DNA of 64,000 nt from Limnanthes douglasii subsp. nivea (GCA_036936605.1 JAUPFV010000004.1:88562334-88626333), one strand, 5' to 3'; positions 21,724-33,611 are shown, counted from the stretch's first letter. Notes: generated from the sequence alone by a model not told the origin. Translations and numbers: made by a program.

Positions 21724-22760
21724 GACCACGTATTTCAAACATTGATAAACCGTGGACGTTACCGCGTGCATTCGTGATAGCCACGACCTGCCAAAGATCA
21801 CATTATGAGAGGCTGGGCCGTCTACACCGACGAACAAAATAGTGACCTCTTTTTTGAATGGCCGCGGCCCAGCTGAACGATGCCTTCAAATTCACCAACC
21901 ACGTCTGCCGCCGAACCTGTGAAACCTACAATAGTTCGGTCCGAACGTGTGATTACCGGGGGTGCCCTGAATTTGGCGAACGTCGAGGCAAAGATTATCT
22001 TCGCTGAACTTCCGGTGTCCACAAGTATGCGTCGAACCTCTTCTCCTGCAATGGCCGCTCCAATAACGACGACATCTTCACGAGGACCGACTATGTCTCG
22101 CATGTCGTCGTCGTCGAAATACAAAATTGGTAATAGTGTGCCTTTCGAATGAGGATAGGGCCGAGCCTCTAACTGAGTATCCAGGTTCACAATATGTCGC
22201 TTTCGGGAGGAGTGTGTGACCCCTACCATAGAATCACCCCTAAAAATAGTCAATTATTCGAAAAATCGACAGAGGTTTCTTACGTTCCCGTTACTTTCTG
22301 CAGCTCCTTCTTCGATGACCCCGATGAGGTTATGTTTTACGTCGTGATCGAGATATTCGATGGAGACATCAAAAGGGTCGGTCACTTCGGAAATAGCCAT
22401 GGTGGTCTCAGGTTTTTGTATCGTCACGATTTCTTTCGAAGCTGCGCCCTGCTGTGCTTTCTTTTTCACAAATTCAAGTAGGTTTCCGTGCTATATCAGC
22501 ATCTGAATCTCCTTTTTGAGAGCGATGCAATCTTTTATGTCGTGTCCCACGTCTTCATGGTATCGGCAATACCGGTTGTTCATATGTTCCCGAGGTGTCG
22601 GTATGGGAAAAGGCCTTCGATACATCCCGCTCTTCTTAGTCTTTTCATAGATTAAAGATACGCATTCTGTCAAATCAGAAAAGTAAGCAGGTCGGATCCA
22701 CTTGTTAGACATGGGTCGCGAAACTACTTGGTTTGTTTGTTTTACTTTTGTGCCCTGGGA
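21719..22760 (-). pseudogene. Protease and gag C-terminus of element B, copy 2
   Basis: The minus strand carries the gag C-terminal knuckle-like motif CRYHEDVGHDIKDC (22491-22712, ending at a stop 22491-22493). It is followed by KKKAQQGAASKEIVTIQ and the protease segment with an intact ILVDTGSSAKIIFASTF active site (21822-22253). It continues across the C insertion into RT at 11370. Stops and a shift near 22254 and 21822 break it. Confidence 0.85.
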
Positions 22761-22762
22761 AG

Positions 22763-23720
22763 CTAGAGGCTTGATTGGTAAGGACTGGGTCGGTGGTATC
22801 GTGTTGACTGGCTGGGCTTGCTGAGCATAGCTACATTGAGGAACCTTTTTATAACAACCGACGCTTGCACGCTCTGTTGAATTGGCGCAGCCAATTCAGA
22901 CGCCTCGGTTTCTTCTATCAGTATCTGTTTTTCCACTTGAGCCAGAAGGGCGGAAAAAGTAAAATCTTGCTTTTTAGTGACCGCTTGCTTCATCGATCCT
23001 GGAAGCAACCTTAAGCGATACGCTGTTAGAGCCACGTTCTCTTTGCAATGATCCAGGTCGGTCTTAGCATCAACAAAACGCCTAGTATAATCCCTGAGGC
23101 TCTCTCCCAGCCTCTGCTTACAATTCATGATCGTATTACCATTGGCTCGGAAACTTTTGCTACCCACAAAGTGTTGACGGAACATCATCCAGAACATCCC
23201 GAAGTTTTTAATACAACCCTGTGGTAGTCGGTTGTACCACTTAGACACCCGATCCCTGAAGGTCATCGAAAATCCCTGGCATAATAATTTATCGTCGTTA
23301 TCGAAACTCAACAAAAAGTTCTTAAAGGCTTCCAAATGATTATCTGGATCCCTCTTACCGTCATACTTCTCCAACTTGGAAATGTCAAACCTCTTCGGGA
23401 GATGTCCGGACAATATTTTGTCGGACAATGGTGAAGCTCTCCAATTCATTCTGAATCCGAACGCTCCACCTCCAAGTCCATCAGTCTGAATCCCATAAAA
23501 ACCTTCCTCTCCTGGGTTGATGAACTGGCTACTGACGCGGTACCCCTGGTTATGGCTATTTGATGGTTGCCACTGGACCTGGGGTAGAACTACCCGCTCC
23601 TCTCTGCTGCCCGTTAGCATCTCTTCTTTCTCAAACGATACTGGCGTTCTTTTCTCAGTGCTACCCTTCTTTAACTTGGGAGAGTCAGGACGGGGTTCCC
23701 GATTTCGTCGAGAATTTCTT
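22763..23720 (-). pseudogene. gag of element B, copy 2 (5' end replaced)
   Basis: A 285-residue frame (22763-23620) has a complete retrotransposon gag domain: ISKLEKYDGKRDPDNHLEAF, LLSFDNDDKLLCQGF, WMMFRQHFVGSKSFRANG and TFSALLAQVEKQILIEE. The coding similarity extends upstream to about 23720, where it breaks abruptly into RNase H sequence of copy 1. This copy retains a segment of about 79 bp that copy 1 lacks (23141-23224). No leader or LTR belongs to it. Confidence 0.87.
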
Positions 23721-24990
23721 CGGTTACTAAAGCCAAGGCTATTTTTTCCAACTTCAAATACCTGGTTTCCGCGTCCATTAGGCTTTTGCTCACGAAGTAC
23801 ACTGCTTTGGGAGCCGTTCCCGATTCACTGATCAGCGCCGCACTTACTGCAATATCTGAAACCTCTATGTAAAGAAAAAGAATCTCCCCTGTCAGGGCTT
23901 CGTTAGAAGGTTTGGGGACGATAAATAAGTTTTGATCCCCAAAAAGGTTGTGTCGCAATCCGGCGTCCAAACAAAATTCTTAGCGTTTCTCAAGACCTGG
24001 AAAAATGGAGCGCACTTGTCAGATGAACGAGAAATGAATCGATTCAAGGCCGCCAGGCGCCCGGTTAATATCTGGACCTCCTTGATGTTCTTAGGGGGTT
24101 TCATGTTGGTAAGAGCTTGTAATTGGATTGGGTCTGCCTCGATTCCTTTTTCGCTAACAAAGAATCCCAGGAACTTGCCCGACCTTACCCCAAAAGAGAA
24201 TTTCTCCGGGTTTAATTTGAGATTTATTCCCCTTAGGTTGTCAAAGGTTTCCCTCAAGTCAGCGAGATGGTCCTTGTCCGTGCCGCTCTTCACTAGCATA
24301 TCATCAATGTAAACTTCCATATTCTTTCCTATCTGACAATCAAAGGTCGTGTTAACCAAACATTGATAGGTTTCTCCTGCGTTTTTCAACCCGAACGGCA
24401 TGACCTTATAACAATATAATCATCGGCCCGTGATAAATGTTGTGCTTTCCTGATCCGTTGGGTGCAACTTGATTTGGTTGTAGTCGGCATACGTGTCCAT
24501 AAAAGAGAGTAATCTTTTCCCCGACGTGGAATCCACCAACTGGTCAATTCTTGGCATTGGGAAGGGATCCTTTGGGCATACTCAATTAAGGTCGGTAAAG
24601 TCCACACACATCCTCCACTTCCCGTTCTTCTTTTTTACCAAGACGGGATTGGATGTCCAGAGCGGATAACTTGATTCTTTGATGTGCCTGACGCTGAGCA
24701 TTCTTTCAACCTCTCTCGGAATGATTTCTTCCTTTTCTAGGGAAAAGGCCGGACGCTTCTGCGAGATGGGTCTGACATTCTTGTTGATAGTTAGCTTGTG
24801 AATCACATGGTTCTCTTGGACTCCGGTCACGTCTTTCGAGCACCACGCAAACAAATCTAAATTTTCATGTAGCAATAATACCAATTGTTTCTTGAAGCAT
24901 GGTGACAATTTGATTCATATCTGTAAAACGTTTCCTTCGGTAAATTGGTGTTTGTCGCACACTTCATCGGTGGCTAAAAAAGTGGGAGCT
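23721..24990 (-). pseudogene. RT and RNase H of element B, copy 1
   Basis: Copy 1 of the internal duplication reads RT in three frames: FSLEKEEIIPREVERML and KKKNGKWRMCVDFTDLN (24582-24908), a frameshifted middle (24386-24607), then FGLKNAGETYQ and an intact YIDDMLVKS (23892-24401). RNase H follows (FLYIEVSDIAVSAALI, 23721-23900). It is cut off after KIALALVTE and fused to gag sequence of copy 2. In copy 2 the same place continues into ATQKMQPYFQAHP. Confidence 0.87.
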
Positions 24991-26090
24991 TCCCTGGGAT
25001 CATCGATGGATAGTGACCTCAAGGGAAGTACCAGTAATAGCTAGTCACGCGCTTGCTCCATCTCTTTATCCCTTTTTGGTGCTAAAGTCGCACGGTAACA
25101 TTCTCTTGCAGCTTTTTGGCTGCTTCGCACTACCCCAACATTGTTCCCGACCACGTATTTCAAACATTGATGAACCGTGGATGTTACCGCGTGCATTCGC
25201 GACAGCCACGACCTGGAAAAGATCACATTATGAGAGGCTGGGGCGTCTACTACGACGAAAAAAACAATGATCTCATTTTTGAATGGCCCGTGGCCTAGCT
25301 GAACGATGCCTTTAAATTCACCAATTACGTCTGCCGCCGAACTTTGAAACCTACAATAGTTTGGTCCGAACGTGTGATTATCGGGGGTGCCCTGAATTTG
25401 GTGAACGTCGAGGCAAAGATTATGTTCGCTGAACTTCCAGTGTCCACAAGGATGCATCGAACCTCTTCTCCTGGAATGGCCGCTCCAATAACGACGACAT
25501 CTTCATGAGGACCGGCTATGTCTCGTATGTCGTCATCGTCGAAATACAAAATCAGTGAGGGTGTGCCTTTCGAATGAGGATATGGCAAAGCCTCTAACTG
25601 AGTAGCCAGGTTCACAATATGTCGCTCTCGGGAGGAGTGCGTGACCCCTGCCATAGAAACACCCCCAAAAATAGTCAATGATTCGAAAAAATGACAGAGG
25701 TTTCTTACGTTCCCGTTACGTTCCGCAGCTCCTTCTTCGATGACCCCGATGAGGTTACGTTTTACGCCGTGATCGAGATATTCGATAACGACATCAAAAT
25801 GGTCGGTCACTTCGGAAATAGCCATGGTGGTCTCAGGTTTTTGTATCGTCACGATTTCTTTCGAAGCCGCGCCCTGCTGCGCTTTCTTTTTCACATATTC
25901 AAATAGGTTTGCGTGCTCTATCAGCATCTGAATCTCCTTTTTGAGAGCGATGCAATCTTTTGTGTCGTGTTCCACGTCTTTATGGTACCGGCAGTACCGG
26001 TTGTTCCTATGTTCCCGAGGTGTCGGTATGGGAAAAGGCCTTCGATACATCCCGCTCTTCTTAGTCTTTTCATAGATTGAAGACACATAT
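24991..26090 (-). pseudogene. Protease and gag C-terminus of element B, copy 1
   Basis: The frame 25325-26086 (253 residues) includes knuckle-like CRYHKDVEHDTKDC (Glu in place of the usual Gly) and the protease active site ILVDTGSSANIIFASTF, intact. A shift near 25340 moves to 25041-25457, which carries FSRSWLSRMHAVTSTVHQCL. The undisturbed sequence CATTGTTCCCGACC here shows what the insertion site of element C looked like. Confidence 0.85.
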
Positions 26091-27110
26091 TATGTCAAAT
26101 CAGCGAAGTAAGCAGGTCGGATCCACTTGTTAGACATGGGTCGCGAAACTACTTGGTTTGTTTGCTTTGCTTTTGTGCCCTAGGAAGCCAGATGCTTGAT
26201 TGGTAAGGACTGAGTCGGTGGTATCGTGTTGACAGGCTGGGCTTGCTGAGCATAGCTAGATTGAGCACCCCTTTTATAACAACCGACGCTTGCGCGCTCT
26301 GTTGAATTTGCGCAGCTAATTCAGACGCCTCGGTTTCTTCTATCAGTATCTACTTTTCCACCTGAGCCAGAAGGGCAGAAAAAGTAAAAGCTTGCTTTTT
26401 AGTGACCGCTTGCTTTATCGGTCCTGGAAGCAACCCTAAGCGATACGCTGTTAGAGCCACGTTCTCTTTGCAATGATCCAGGTCGGTCTTAGCATCAATA
26501 AAACACCTGGTGTAATCCCTGAGGCTCTCTCCCACCCTCTGCTTACAGTTCATGATCGTATCACCTATGATAGTCGGTTGTACCACTTAGACGCCCGATC
26601 CTTGAAGGTCATAGAAAACGCCCGACATAATAATTTATCATCGTTATCGAAACTCAACATAAAGTTCTTGAAGGCTTCCAAATGATTATCTGGATCCCTC
26701 TTACCGTCATACTTCTCCAACTTGGAAATGTCAAACCTCTTCGGGAGATGTCCTGACAATATTTCGTCAGACAATGGTGAAGCTCTCCAATTCATTCTGA
26801 ATCCGTACACTCCGCCTCCCAGCCCCTCACTCTGAATCCCATAAAAACCTTCATCTCATGGGTTGATGAACTGGCTACTAACGCGGTACCCCTGGTTATG
26901 GCTATTTGATGGTTGCCACTGGACCTGGGGTAGAACTACCCGCTCCTCTCTGCTGCCCGTTAGCATCTCTTCTTTCTCGAACGATACTGGCGTTCTTTTC
27001 TCAGTTCTACCCTTCTTTAACTTGGGAGAGTCAGGACGGGGTTCCCGATTTCGTCGGGAATTTCTTTTCTGCGCACGCTTGTTTAGCATTTCCTTGCGCC
27101 GGTACTCTCT
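26091..27110 (-). pseudogene. gag of element B, copy 1
   Basis: The gag domain is split: FRMNWRASPLSDEILSGHLP ... DRASKWYNRL (26565-26810), then a net 79-bp deletion relative to copy 2 near 26571, then TIMNCKQRVGESLRDYTRC and TFSALLAQVEK (26350-26586) in another frame. Upstream lies the Arg/Lys-rich NKRAQKRNSRRNREPRPDSP segment (26856-27089). The deletion destroys the conserved FRQHFVGSK region, so this copy cannot make a normal capsid protein. Confidence 0.85.
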
Positions 27111-27572
27111 TCCCGACCATTCATCCGAAGTATAATCAGCAGTGATTCCCCGGTTATCCTTTGGGTATTGCTCTGCTCTTCCACCCTATTTGTCTTCCGG
27201 GCGAGACTCCCAATAATACCGAACAGGTTGGGAATCAATACGATTGTCAATAGTCGGATAACCTTCTCCGCGGTTGTCTACGATTGGTTCTTTCCCTTTG
27301 CCTTCCCGAGCTCTTTTATCATCCAGTGCCCGCTTTTTTTTCAGAGATTAGCTTTGTGATGTCTTCCAGCAGCTGTCTCCTGGTCATGATAAGAGTCGAT
27401 CGCTTGTCCCGACCCTGTACGTAATACTCCCGATCCGGAGCTTCCTCGCCATCAGACATTGAAACGACTCGGGCTACTTCTCTCCCGACCCTCTCCCTAA
27501 CTGCTTCGTCATTAATTGTTTAAGATTTAGATCGCGATTTTCAAAGAAAAAGATTTCTTTTTGGTATCACGG
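27111..27572 (-). pseudogene. gag N-terminus and leader of element B
   Basis: This contains degenerate N-terminal gag sequence. The minus strand is rich in Arg/Asp/Glu codons, for example SDGEEAPDREYYVQG near 27430 and a TRRQLLEDIT-like part near 27365. It runs to the primer-binding site. Stops prevent a continuous frame, and the start codon cannot be fixed. Confidence 0.55.
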
Positions 27573-27591
27573 ATTCCCACAGACGGCGCCA
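27573..27591 (-). other. Primer-binding site of element B
   Basis: The minus strand reads TGGCGCCGTCTGTGGGAAT one base inside the LTR. This is the tRNA-Asp-type primer site common in plant Athila/Tat gypsy elements. Confidence 0.9.
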
Positions 27592-27592
27592 A

Positions 27593-27923
27593 TGATGAGA
27601 GAATAAATGACAAGAAAGGAGAATATTGGATCTTGGACCTGATGTGGCTAAAGCACAAAATATAGAGAGAGAAAGTAGAAAGAGAATATAATATTCAGAT
27701 TTGTCCCCCACCAAGAATAAATGGGCTCCCTTTTATAGTGGAGAAGGTGTGTCCCATTTATGTCTTTAGTGGTCTTACACTATTTCACTATTCATCCTTT
27801 ACAAACTACTTTATTTACAAATTGCCTCTTGATAAATGATAAATACAATAATTGGCACATTTATCTTCTCCTTTTTGCAATTGACTCTTTTTCTATTAAG
27901 ACCGGCAAATTACTCCCTCATCA
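27593..27923 (-). mobile_element. Right (5') LTR of element B
   Basis: This is 331 bp and bounded by TGATGAG ... CTCATCA, a 7-bp inverted terminal repeat with TG...CA ends. TATAAAAG lies on the minus strand at 27730-27737. The primer site abuts its inner edge and decayed gag of element A its outer edge (27924). No second copy is found, so the 3' LTR on the left has been lost. Confidence 0.92.
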
Positions 27924-28810
27924 GTAGCAATGTCTACATGTTTGAAGTAGTCTAGTAAACCATATTTAGCTTCAACAAAGTGTTTGCTATATTCCTTCAC
28001 GATCTCAATAGTGAACTGTTGATAGTGGATTATCGTATTTATATTTCCTCTAAGTTTTTTACCCCTCATAAATTGTCTTTGGAAAGCCATTTAAAACATG
28101 TTAAAGTTTTTGTTTGACCCTTGCGGAAGTCATTTATACCAATTAAGGAATTTTCCTTGAAGGGTTGAGATAACACGTTGCACAAAAACTTATCATCATC
28201 ATCAAAATTCATTATGAAAATTTTGAACTGTTTAATGTGATTATCTGGATCTTACTTCTATCAAACTTTTCCATCTTGGATATATCAAACCTTCTAGGTA
28301 AATGACCAAACATAATCTTGGAAGATAAAGAGGATTGCTTCTAGTAATTCCCTTGGCTAAACTGGTGATCTTTCTTAGAGGTATCAAAGATACATGGATC
28401 TGATTAAATGGTGAATTTAACAATCACTAGATGGTCTATCAATTGATCCTCAAAACCTTTTACTTTATACCGGCGCCTTTTTATCTTCTCTATATTCTGT
28501 TAGTGCTTTTTTTTACCCGAAAAATATTATTTACTTGACTTGTGATGCCGGTTCGAACATCTCTTTGACCGACATTTGTCATGGTGAATTTTTCTATTTT
28601 TATGACAGTGATCATTTCTCGGAGAAAACGATTATAATTCTGATTCAAAGGTCGAGTCTTTACTAGATTCTGAAGAGCTAGAACAATTCTTTGTTCTACG
28701 CCCTTTTTTGAAATTCGATGTTTCTTGGGGCTATGTTGGGAATCATCCTCTTGGTTATTAGATTTTTTACTCTCTAGTTGAACCTTACCTTTAAGATTCA
28801 ATTTAACTTC
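27924..28810 (-). pseudogene. gag remnant of element A
   Basis: The minus strand reads FQRQFMRGKKLRGNINTIIH ... VEAKYGLLDYFKHVDIAT (27924-28090), the gag block FRRQFVGSKEMRANGDTIIQ of element C. Upstream are SKMEKFDRS-type and KRRIGRTKHKKEV-like charged pieces, and at 28490-28801 a Lys/Gln/Ser-rich N-terminal segment. The frame is heavily broken. It stops mid-domain at the B LTR; the rest of gag to the protease is missing from the window. Confidence 0.78.
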
Positions 28811-29025
28811 TCTTTGAGACCTTAATGATCTCGCTTCTCTTGGATAAGAAGCATTTCCTGTTTTTTTATCATTCCTAGGGTGTTCGAAGAGATTTTTTTA
28901 TCGTGACTCCCTTGTTTTCTCGAGTGGGATCTATCTGCATATCAATAGTCATGTTTGTAAGGGTTCCAAAGGAAAACTTTTATTTGTTAAGTTTAGGACT
29001 TTGTTTTTCGGGTTCTTTTAAGTGG
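28811..29025 (-). other. Leader and gag start region of element A
   Basis: This is decayed sequence between gag and primer site. No reliable start codon or signal is visible. Confidence 0.4.
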
Positions 29026-29043
29026 CCTCCACAACGGTCACCA
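29026..29043 (-). other. Probable primer-binding site of element A (decayed)
   Basis: The minus strand reads TGGTGACCGTTGTGGAGG just inside the 5' LTR. It looks like a TGGCGCCGTTG-type site after CG-to-TG/CA decay. Confidence 0.5.
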
Positions 29044-29046
29044 ATT

Positions 29047-29413
29047 TGATGTAGATAAATTTTATTTGAAGGGTTATTTAGTAAAGTAAGAAAAAATAAT
29101 TGATTTTAGGTGAATAGTAGAGAGATAATTCAGCAGCTTCAATTATTATTAGAGAGACAAAGTATGATTTTTCATTAAATGGTCCATCCTTCGTTAATGC
29201 TTTCTCGAAAACTATTTATAGGCTAAACTTTAGCCTAATGGGACTAATGGACCGAACCCAAGCCCAAAGTTCGAAAACCCTTTATGGCCCACAAATAATA
29301 ATCAAAATAAATCAAAATATATTATTACAATAAAATAATAAAAGCTTAAAGAATGACTATTGCGTGTGTAGGACTACTCCTATGTAAGACTACCAAATAT
29401 ATTTCCTAATGGT
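29047..29413 (-). mobile_element. Right (5') LTR of element A
   Basis: This is the partner of 503-879. It starts TGATGTAG; the far end (TTTCCTAATGG) is worn and approximate. TATAAATAG occurs on the minus strand at 29212-29220. Shared blocks with the left LTR keep the same order. The element spans about 503-29413, of which some 21 kb is B plus C. Confidence 0.82.
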
Positions 29414-30165
29414 GAGCACGTATTGCACCATATTGTTGTTGCAGTCACATACATTATACTCATGCATAACAAGTTTATCATTGTTGAAAGTTGTCTAGTT
29501 ACCATGACCAATCAAGTACTGGCCCTAAGAAAAACGTGGTTGATCGGACATATGTCATGGAACCTAAACTACCTAACCTTAAAATAATAGCATTAGAGGT
29601 AATGTATAGCACTTTGATGCATACTATCTCCACTATTGGTTATCTTGAGTGCGTTACATATGAATGCCAAATCACTACTCTTAATCTGATAACATTTATG
29701 TATGTGTTAGATTAGTTTGGTATATAATTCAAAATTGTTTCACTAATACAATATTTTTTTATTAGCTAGTAGAAAATAACCAGAAACTCATTTTAGATTC
29801 ATAAATTTGTGGGAGAAAAATTTAAAGCATGTAAGAATTAAACCATGTTGTTTTTTGTTCTCGAAAATATTGATTGTTATCTTCGAGAGGAAAAATTGTT
29901 GCATTTACAAACAAGAGAACCCGTGAGGAAAGGCCGCACTATGTGGAGTGAGAGCATTTTACCGGACTTACTCGACATGTCCAAAATAGAAAACTTCCCC
30001 TAGTATAATTGAGTTCCCAATTTGGCGACATGTTATTGGTTAAGAACATGCATGTACATCTTGAGCACAATTGTGTTAAGTCTCCTCCGGTTGAAATCAA
30101 ATACATGATTAGAAAATGTTCCACTATAATGTACAATCGACATGGTGAAATTCAGGATCACATCT
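29414..30165. other. No recognised gene; transposon debris likely
   Basis: I find no domain I can name. A 74-residue plus-strand frame (29491-29715) has no recognisable motif. The right end leads into a copia gag remnant and may be part of it. Confidence 0.4.
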
Positions 30166-30169
30166 ACGA

Positions 30170-30530
30170 TATGGCGTATCTTTAAGAGAAAATTAAAGCC
30201 CTACAAGTTGTTCTCCCATAGAAATTTATGGGATCTTGCTGTCGGTAGCGAGACACTTCCTAGTGATACTCCGGAAAACGCTGAGTGAATGAGGAAATGA
30301 AAAGTAAGGTGCGGAAAGACTTTTCGGGTTGAGAACTTCGATCGGTAAGGAGTTTATTGATCATGTTCCTGCATTGGATTCTCCAAAGGATATCTGGGAT
30401 ACTCTTGACAGGTTATTTACCCAAAAAAATACTACGCATCTTCAATACCTTAAGAGTGAGCTTGCTTCTTTAACCCAAGGTAATATGTCAATGTCTGAGC
30501 GTATGAGACTTTTTATGTACATACTGTTTA
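30170..30530 (+). pseudogene. Ty1/copia gag fragment
   Basis: Plus-strand pieces ETLPSDTPENAE (30250), RTSIGKEFIDHVPALDSPKD and IWDTLDRLFTQKNTTHLQYL (30331-30450), and KSELASLTQGNMSMSERMR (to 30512) match the UBN2-type gag region of plant copia elements. Similarity ends abruptly near 30515. No pol, LTR or primer site belonging to it is seen nearby, so this is an isolated truncated fragment. Confidence 0.8.
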
Positions 30531-30652
30531 ATAAAAAAATCTTTGTTGCTCTGTTGCTATATGATTTCTTCATAATCCGAACCCCATTAATGTGTCTTTT
30601 GCCCTTGATTTTGTCTGGTTTTTTTTATTTGTTACTAACCTTAATACTGTAA

Positions 30653-32392
30653 TAACTCTTACAATTATCGATAATTGCACAACAATTTTTGTGTTAGGAA
30701 GATCGAATCTTCCAACATATTACAAACCCAACTCTTTAAAATCAACCAAATTATAAAAATATGCAATAGAAATTATTATATATTTTCAAAGATTAAAAAA
30801 ATATCATTTTTCGTGGCACTTTAATTTTACTGTATCTTATCTGGGGCGGAAAATGAATCTTATCGTATTTAATCGTTTTCATGATGGAACCATAATTTTA
30901 GATGAAAAACAAATCCAACATATCTATATCGGTCGTGTTACCGTTTCTTAAGACCAATTATATCGGGATGGAACAGTATAAATCCCGCCGCTACCTCGTA
31001 ACTTTATCCGTTTCGCAAATGACACTATGTCCGTAATTCCTAAAGAGCTAAAACAAAACCCGGCGTACTGTACCCATTTAGATACGTAAAGTGAAAAGTA
31101 AGAGTTTCTCTCACTATTAAAAAAACATACCGGAGCTCGTTACCCTCTTACATTCAATACAATAAAATGTTTCAAATTTTTAATCGGACCAATAAAATTT
31201 TGATAAAACTTTGTTTAGAGGAAAATATATTCAATTAAAATTTTAAAGTACTATTATATAATTATTAACGTAACGACAAAGAAACGATAATAAAGATAGA
31301 ATAAAAAGTATTATGATTTGGAGGTGAAGCTATTTTCTCCATAAGATTTATTATTTTTATCATTTCAAATTTCTAAAAAAATGTTCAACGTTTGTTTTTA
31401 CTTTTTTGTCCTCAATTTACTTTCTAATTTATATTTTTATGTCACTATCCAACCCTTATTCCAACAAACATATCATTAAGAACAAACATATCATTAAGTC
31501 AAATTACAGCGAACATATATCATTTAACTTCTAAAATTAAACCCTAAAAACAAAAAATCTCAAATTTCTTACAAATTAATCATGAAAAAGGAAGACACTC
31601 AAACCAAAGATCCAAACACCTCAAAACATCACCAAATCAACCAAAATAATAATTTAATCTTGTAAAAATGGCAACAAACAAATATTAGAGAGTCATTAAT
31701 AAAAAACAAGTTAAATTTTTTTAAAAAACAAATAAATAAACAAATAAAAAAGAAATTTCTAAAGTTTTATAAAATTAATTTGATAAAAAAGCAAGAAATC
31801 TATTCATGGAACTCAATAGGCAGGAAACAAATTTTTAAAAAAAATCATAGCAAGGGAGTTCGGGAACTGTAATTTTTTGGCATATCGAGTTTGTGGAACT
31901 CGTTATTCATTGTACAACCAATTTCCCAGAACTCTTGTCAGTCGATAGATTAAAAAAAGATTTAAGAGAGATTTTTACCGTTGATAGATTGCTTCAATCG
32001 AAAGTAGTGACTAGGTTTTTTTCTCGATTAAAAGAGTTGATGACTGTCTATTTATATTGGATTAGAGTTTATGGGTGGAAGTAAATATGATGAATAGAAG
32101 GTTGCTGGAAAAAATTAAGGTAGATTTGGTGTTTGGATGGTTGCTGGAGAAGAAGGTAAATATGAGTTTTTGAAGTAAAATTAAAATAAAAGTAAATTAA
32201 TAATTTTCCTTATAGAGGAAATAACAAAGTGGAGTATATTTCGAAATATGGGAAAATAAAAAATCTTACGAAAAAAATAACTTCATCCATGATTTGGTGC
32301 TGGTCCTTAAAATGTTCAGTCCATAAATTTCACAAAACGGATACATAAATGAAAATACAATGTACGAAAAACTATGAATTCATTTTAGTTTA
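30653..32392. other. AT-rich intergenic DNA
   Basis: No coding sequence is supported. The middle (31180-31860) is extremely AT-rich with poly-A and poly-T tracts. A 63-residue plus frame at 31893-32084 has no motif I recognise. The right end is the downstream region of the peroxidase gene. Confidence 0.5.
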
Positions 32393-33063
32393 TCAATTAA
32401 CTGCAGAACAAACCTTACGGATTTCACCGTTTACCACAGACTTGACACCAATATTACTCATCTTCACCATTGATTTTCCGAACTCCAATTTGAAAGTTGA
32501 AGCTCGCATGAAGCGTCGAACGATGCTGTTTGTAGAAGCATCAGTCCATAGTTTCTGGTCGGACTCAAGGATTCCACGTCTATTTTTTAAGTTGCGAAAG
32601 TAAGACGAATCGAAACGGTTGGAGCTACCAGTGTCTAATGCAACTCCGGTCGATCCACCTCCGTCCTTTGGACAAAGTGAACGCAGCTGAGCTACAAATG
32701 AAGGATTGATTGTTGTGTCCGCCCCGCTTCCGGTATTTGTGAAGTTGTATAGCCTGTAACTGACGAATTGACAATCTGTTGTTCCTATCGTATGTCCTCC
32801 TAAGATTGGTGAAAAAGTCTATTGAATTTTTACTCGAACTTTATCATCTTATAATAAAAATGAAAATAATAGTAGACTACAATAATAATAATAACAAAGT
32901 AATTACGAATCCAAAGTTATTTAATTTTGTTTAGAAAATATTTTTGTCCGATTGTAAGCGTATGTTAAATACAATAAATATTATTTAGTGTTTCCACCGA
33001 TTGCTTTTCATAGTGTTTTTACTTTTGTGAATGAGTGAAGTAATTAATTCATGTAGCCTAGCT

Positions 33064-33338
33064 AGGATGGCAATGGGTCGTCCGTGTGCCGGGTTCGGGT
33101 CGTCCGTGTGCCGGATTCGGGCCGCCTTGTCCGAACCTGATTTTTTGCCACTTAATCCGAACCCGAGTCGATCCGTTTTCGGTTTTACTTTTACAAATCT
33201 GAATCCGTCTATTCGTGTCTATCGATCAACCCAGCCTGATCTGCCGACATTAATTTTAATATTTTTTAATTTATTTTAAATATATTAATTTTAATATTTT
33301 TTAATTTATTTTAAATATATTAATTTATTTTTTATATA

Positions 33339-33380
<42 letters not shown>

Positions 33381-33540
33381 ATATTTATTTTTAAATATTT
33401 TATAATTTTCGGACCGGAATGGATCGGACAAACTAGAAACCCGAACCCGACCCGGCCCAATTTCCAGTTATAATTTCTTAACCCGAACCGGCTATGTTCG
33501 AGTCGGACAAAACCAGGTCGGCACCCGAATTACCATTTAG
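33064..33540. mobile_element. GC-rich GGGTTCGGGTC-type repeat in the peroxidase intron, possible hAT-like MITE
   Basis: The left arm carries GGGTTCGGGTCG-type motifs and the right arm their complement (AACCCGAACCCGACCCGG); an AT-rich core with (ATT)n lies between. The outer ends are imperfectly inverted: CTAGGATGGCAATGGG versus CTAAATGGTAATTCGGG from the other end. Similar elements are common in plant genomes. I could not find a convincing target-site duplication, so the class is uncertain. Confidence 0.5.
33340..33376. repeat. (ATT)n microsatellite
   Basis: About twelve ATT units lie within the AT-rich core of the intronic repeat. Confidence 0.9.
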
Positions 33541-33611
33541 TAAGTCGATTTAACTATATTGGACACACCGTAAATGGCGATTATCGAATTTGGATACTTC
33601 GAGTATTCAAA

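Noticed and set aside
27900..27950. Target-site duplication of element B
   Set aside because: The bases after 27923 (GTAGC) have no partner because the left end of B is deleted.
29491..29715. Possible small host gene
   Set aside because: No domain, no splice or promoter support, and surrounded by transposon debris.
31893..32084. 63-residue plus-strand frame downstream of the peroxidase
   Set aside because: No recognisable motif, and composition like the surrounding AT-rich DNA.
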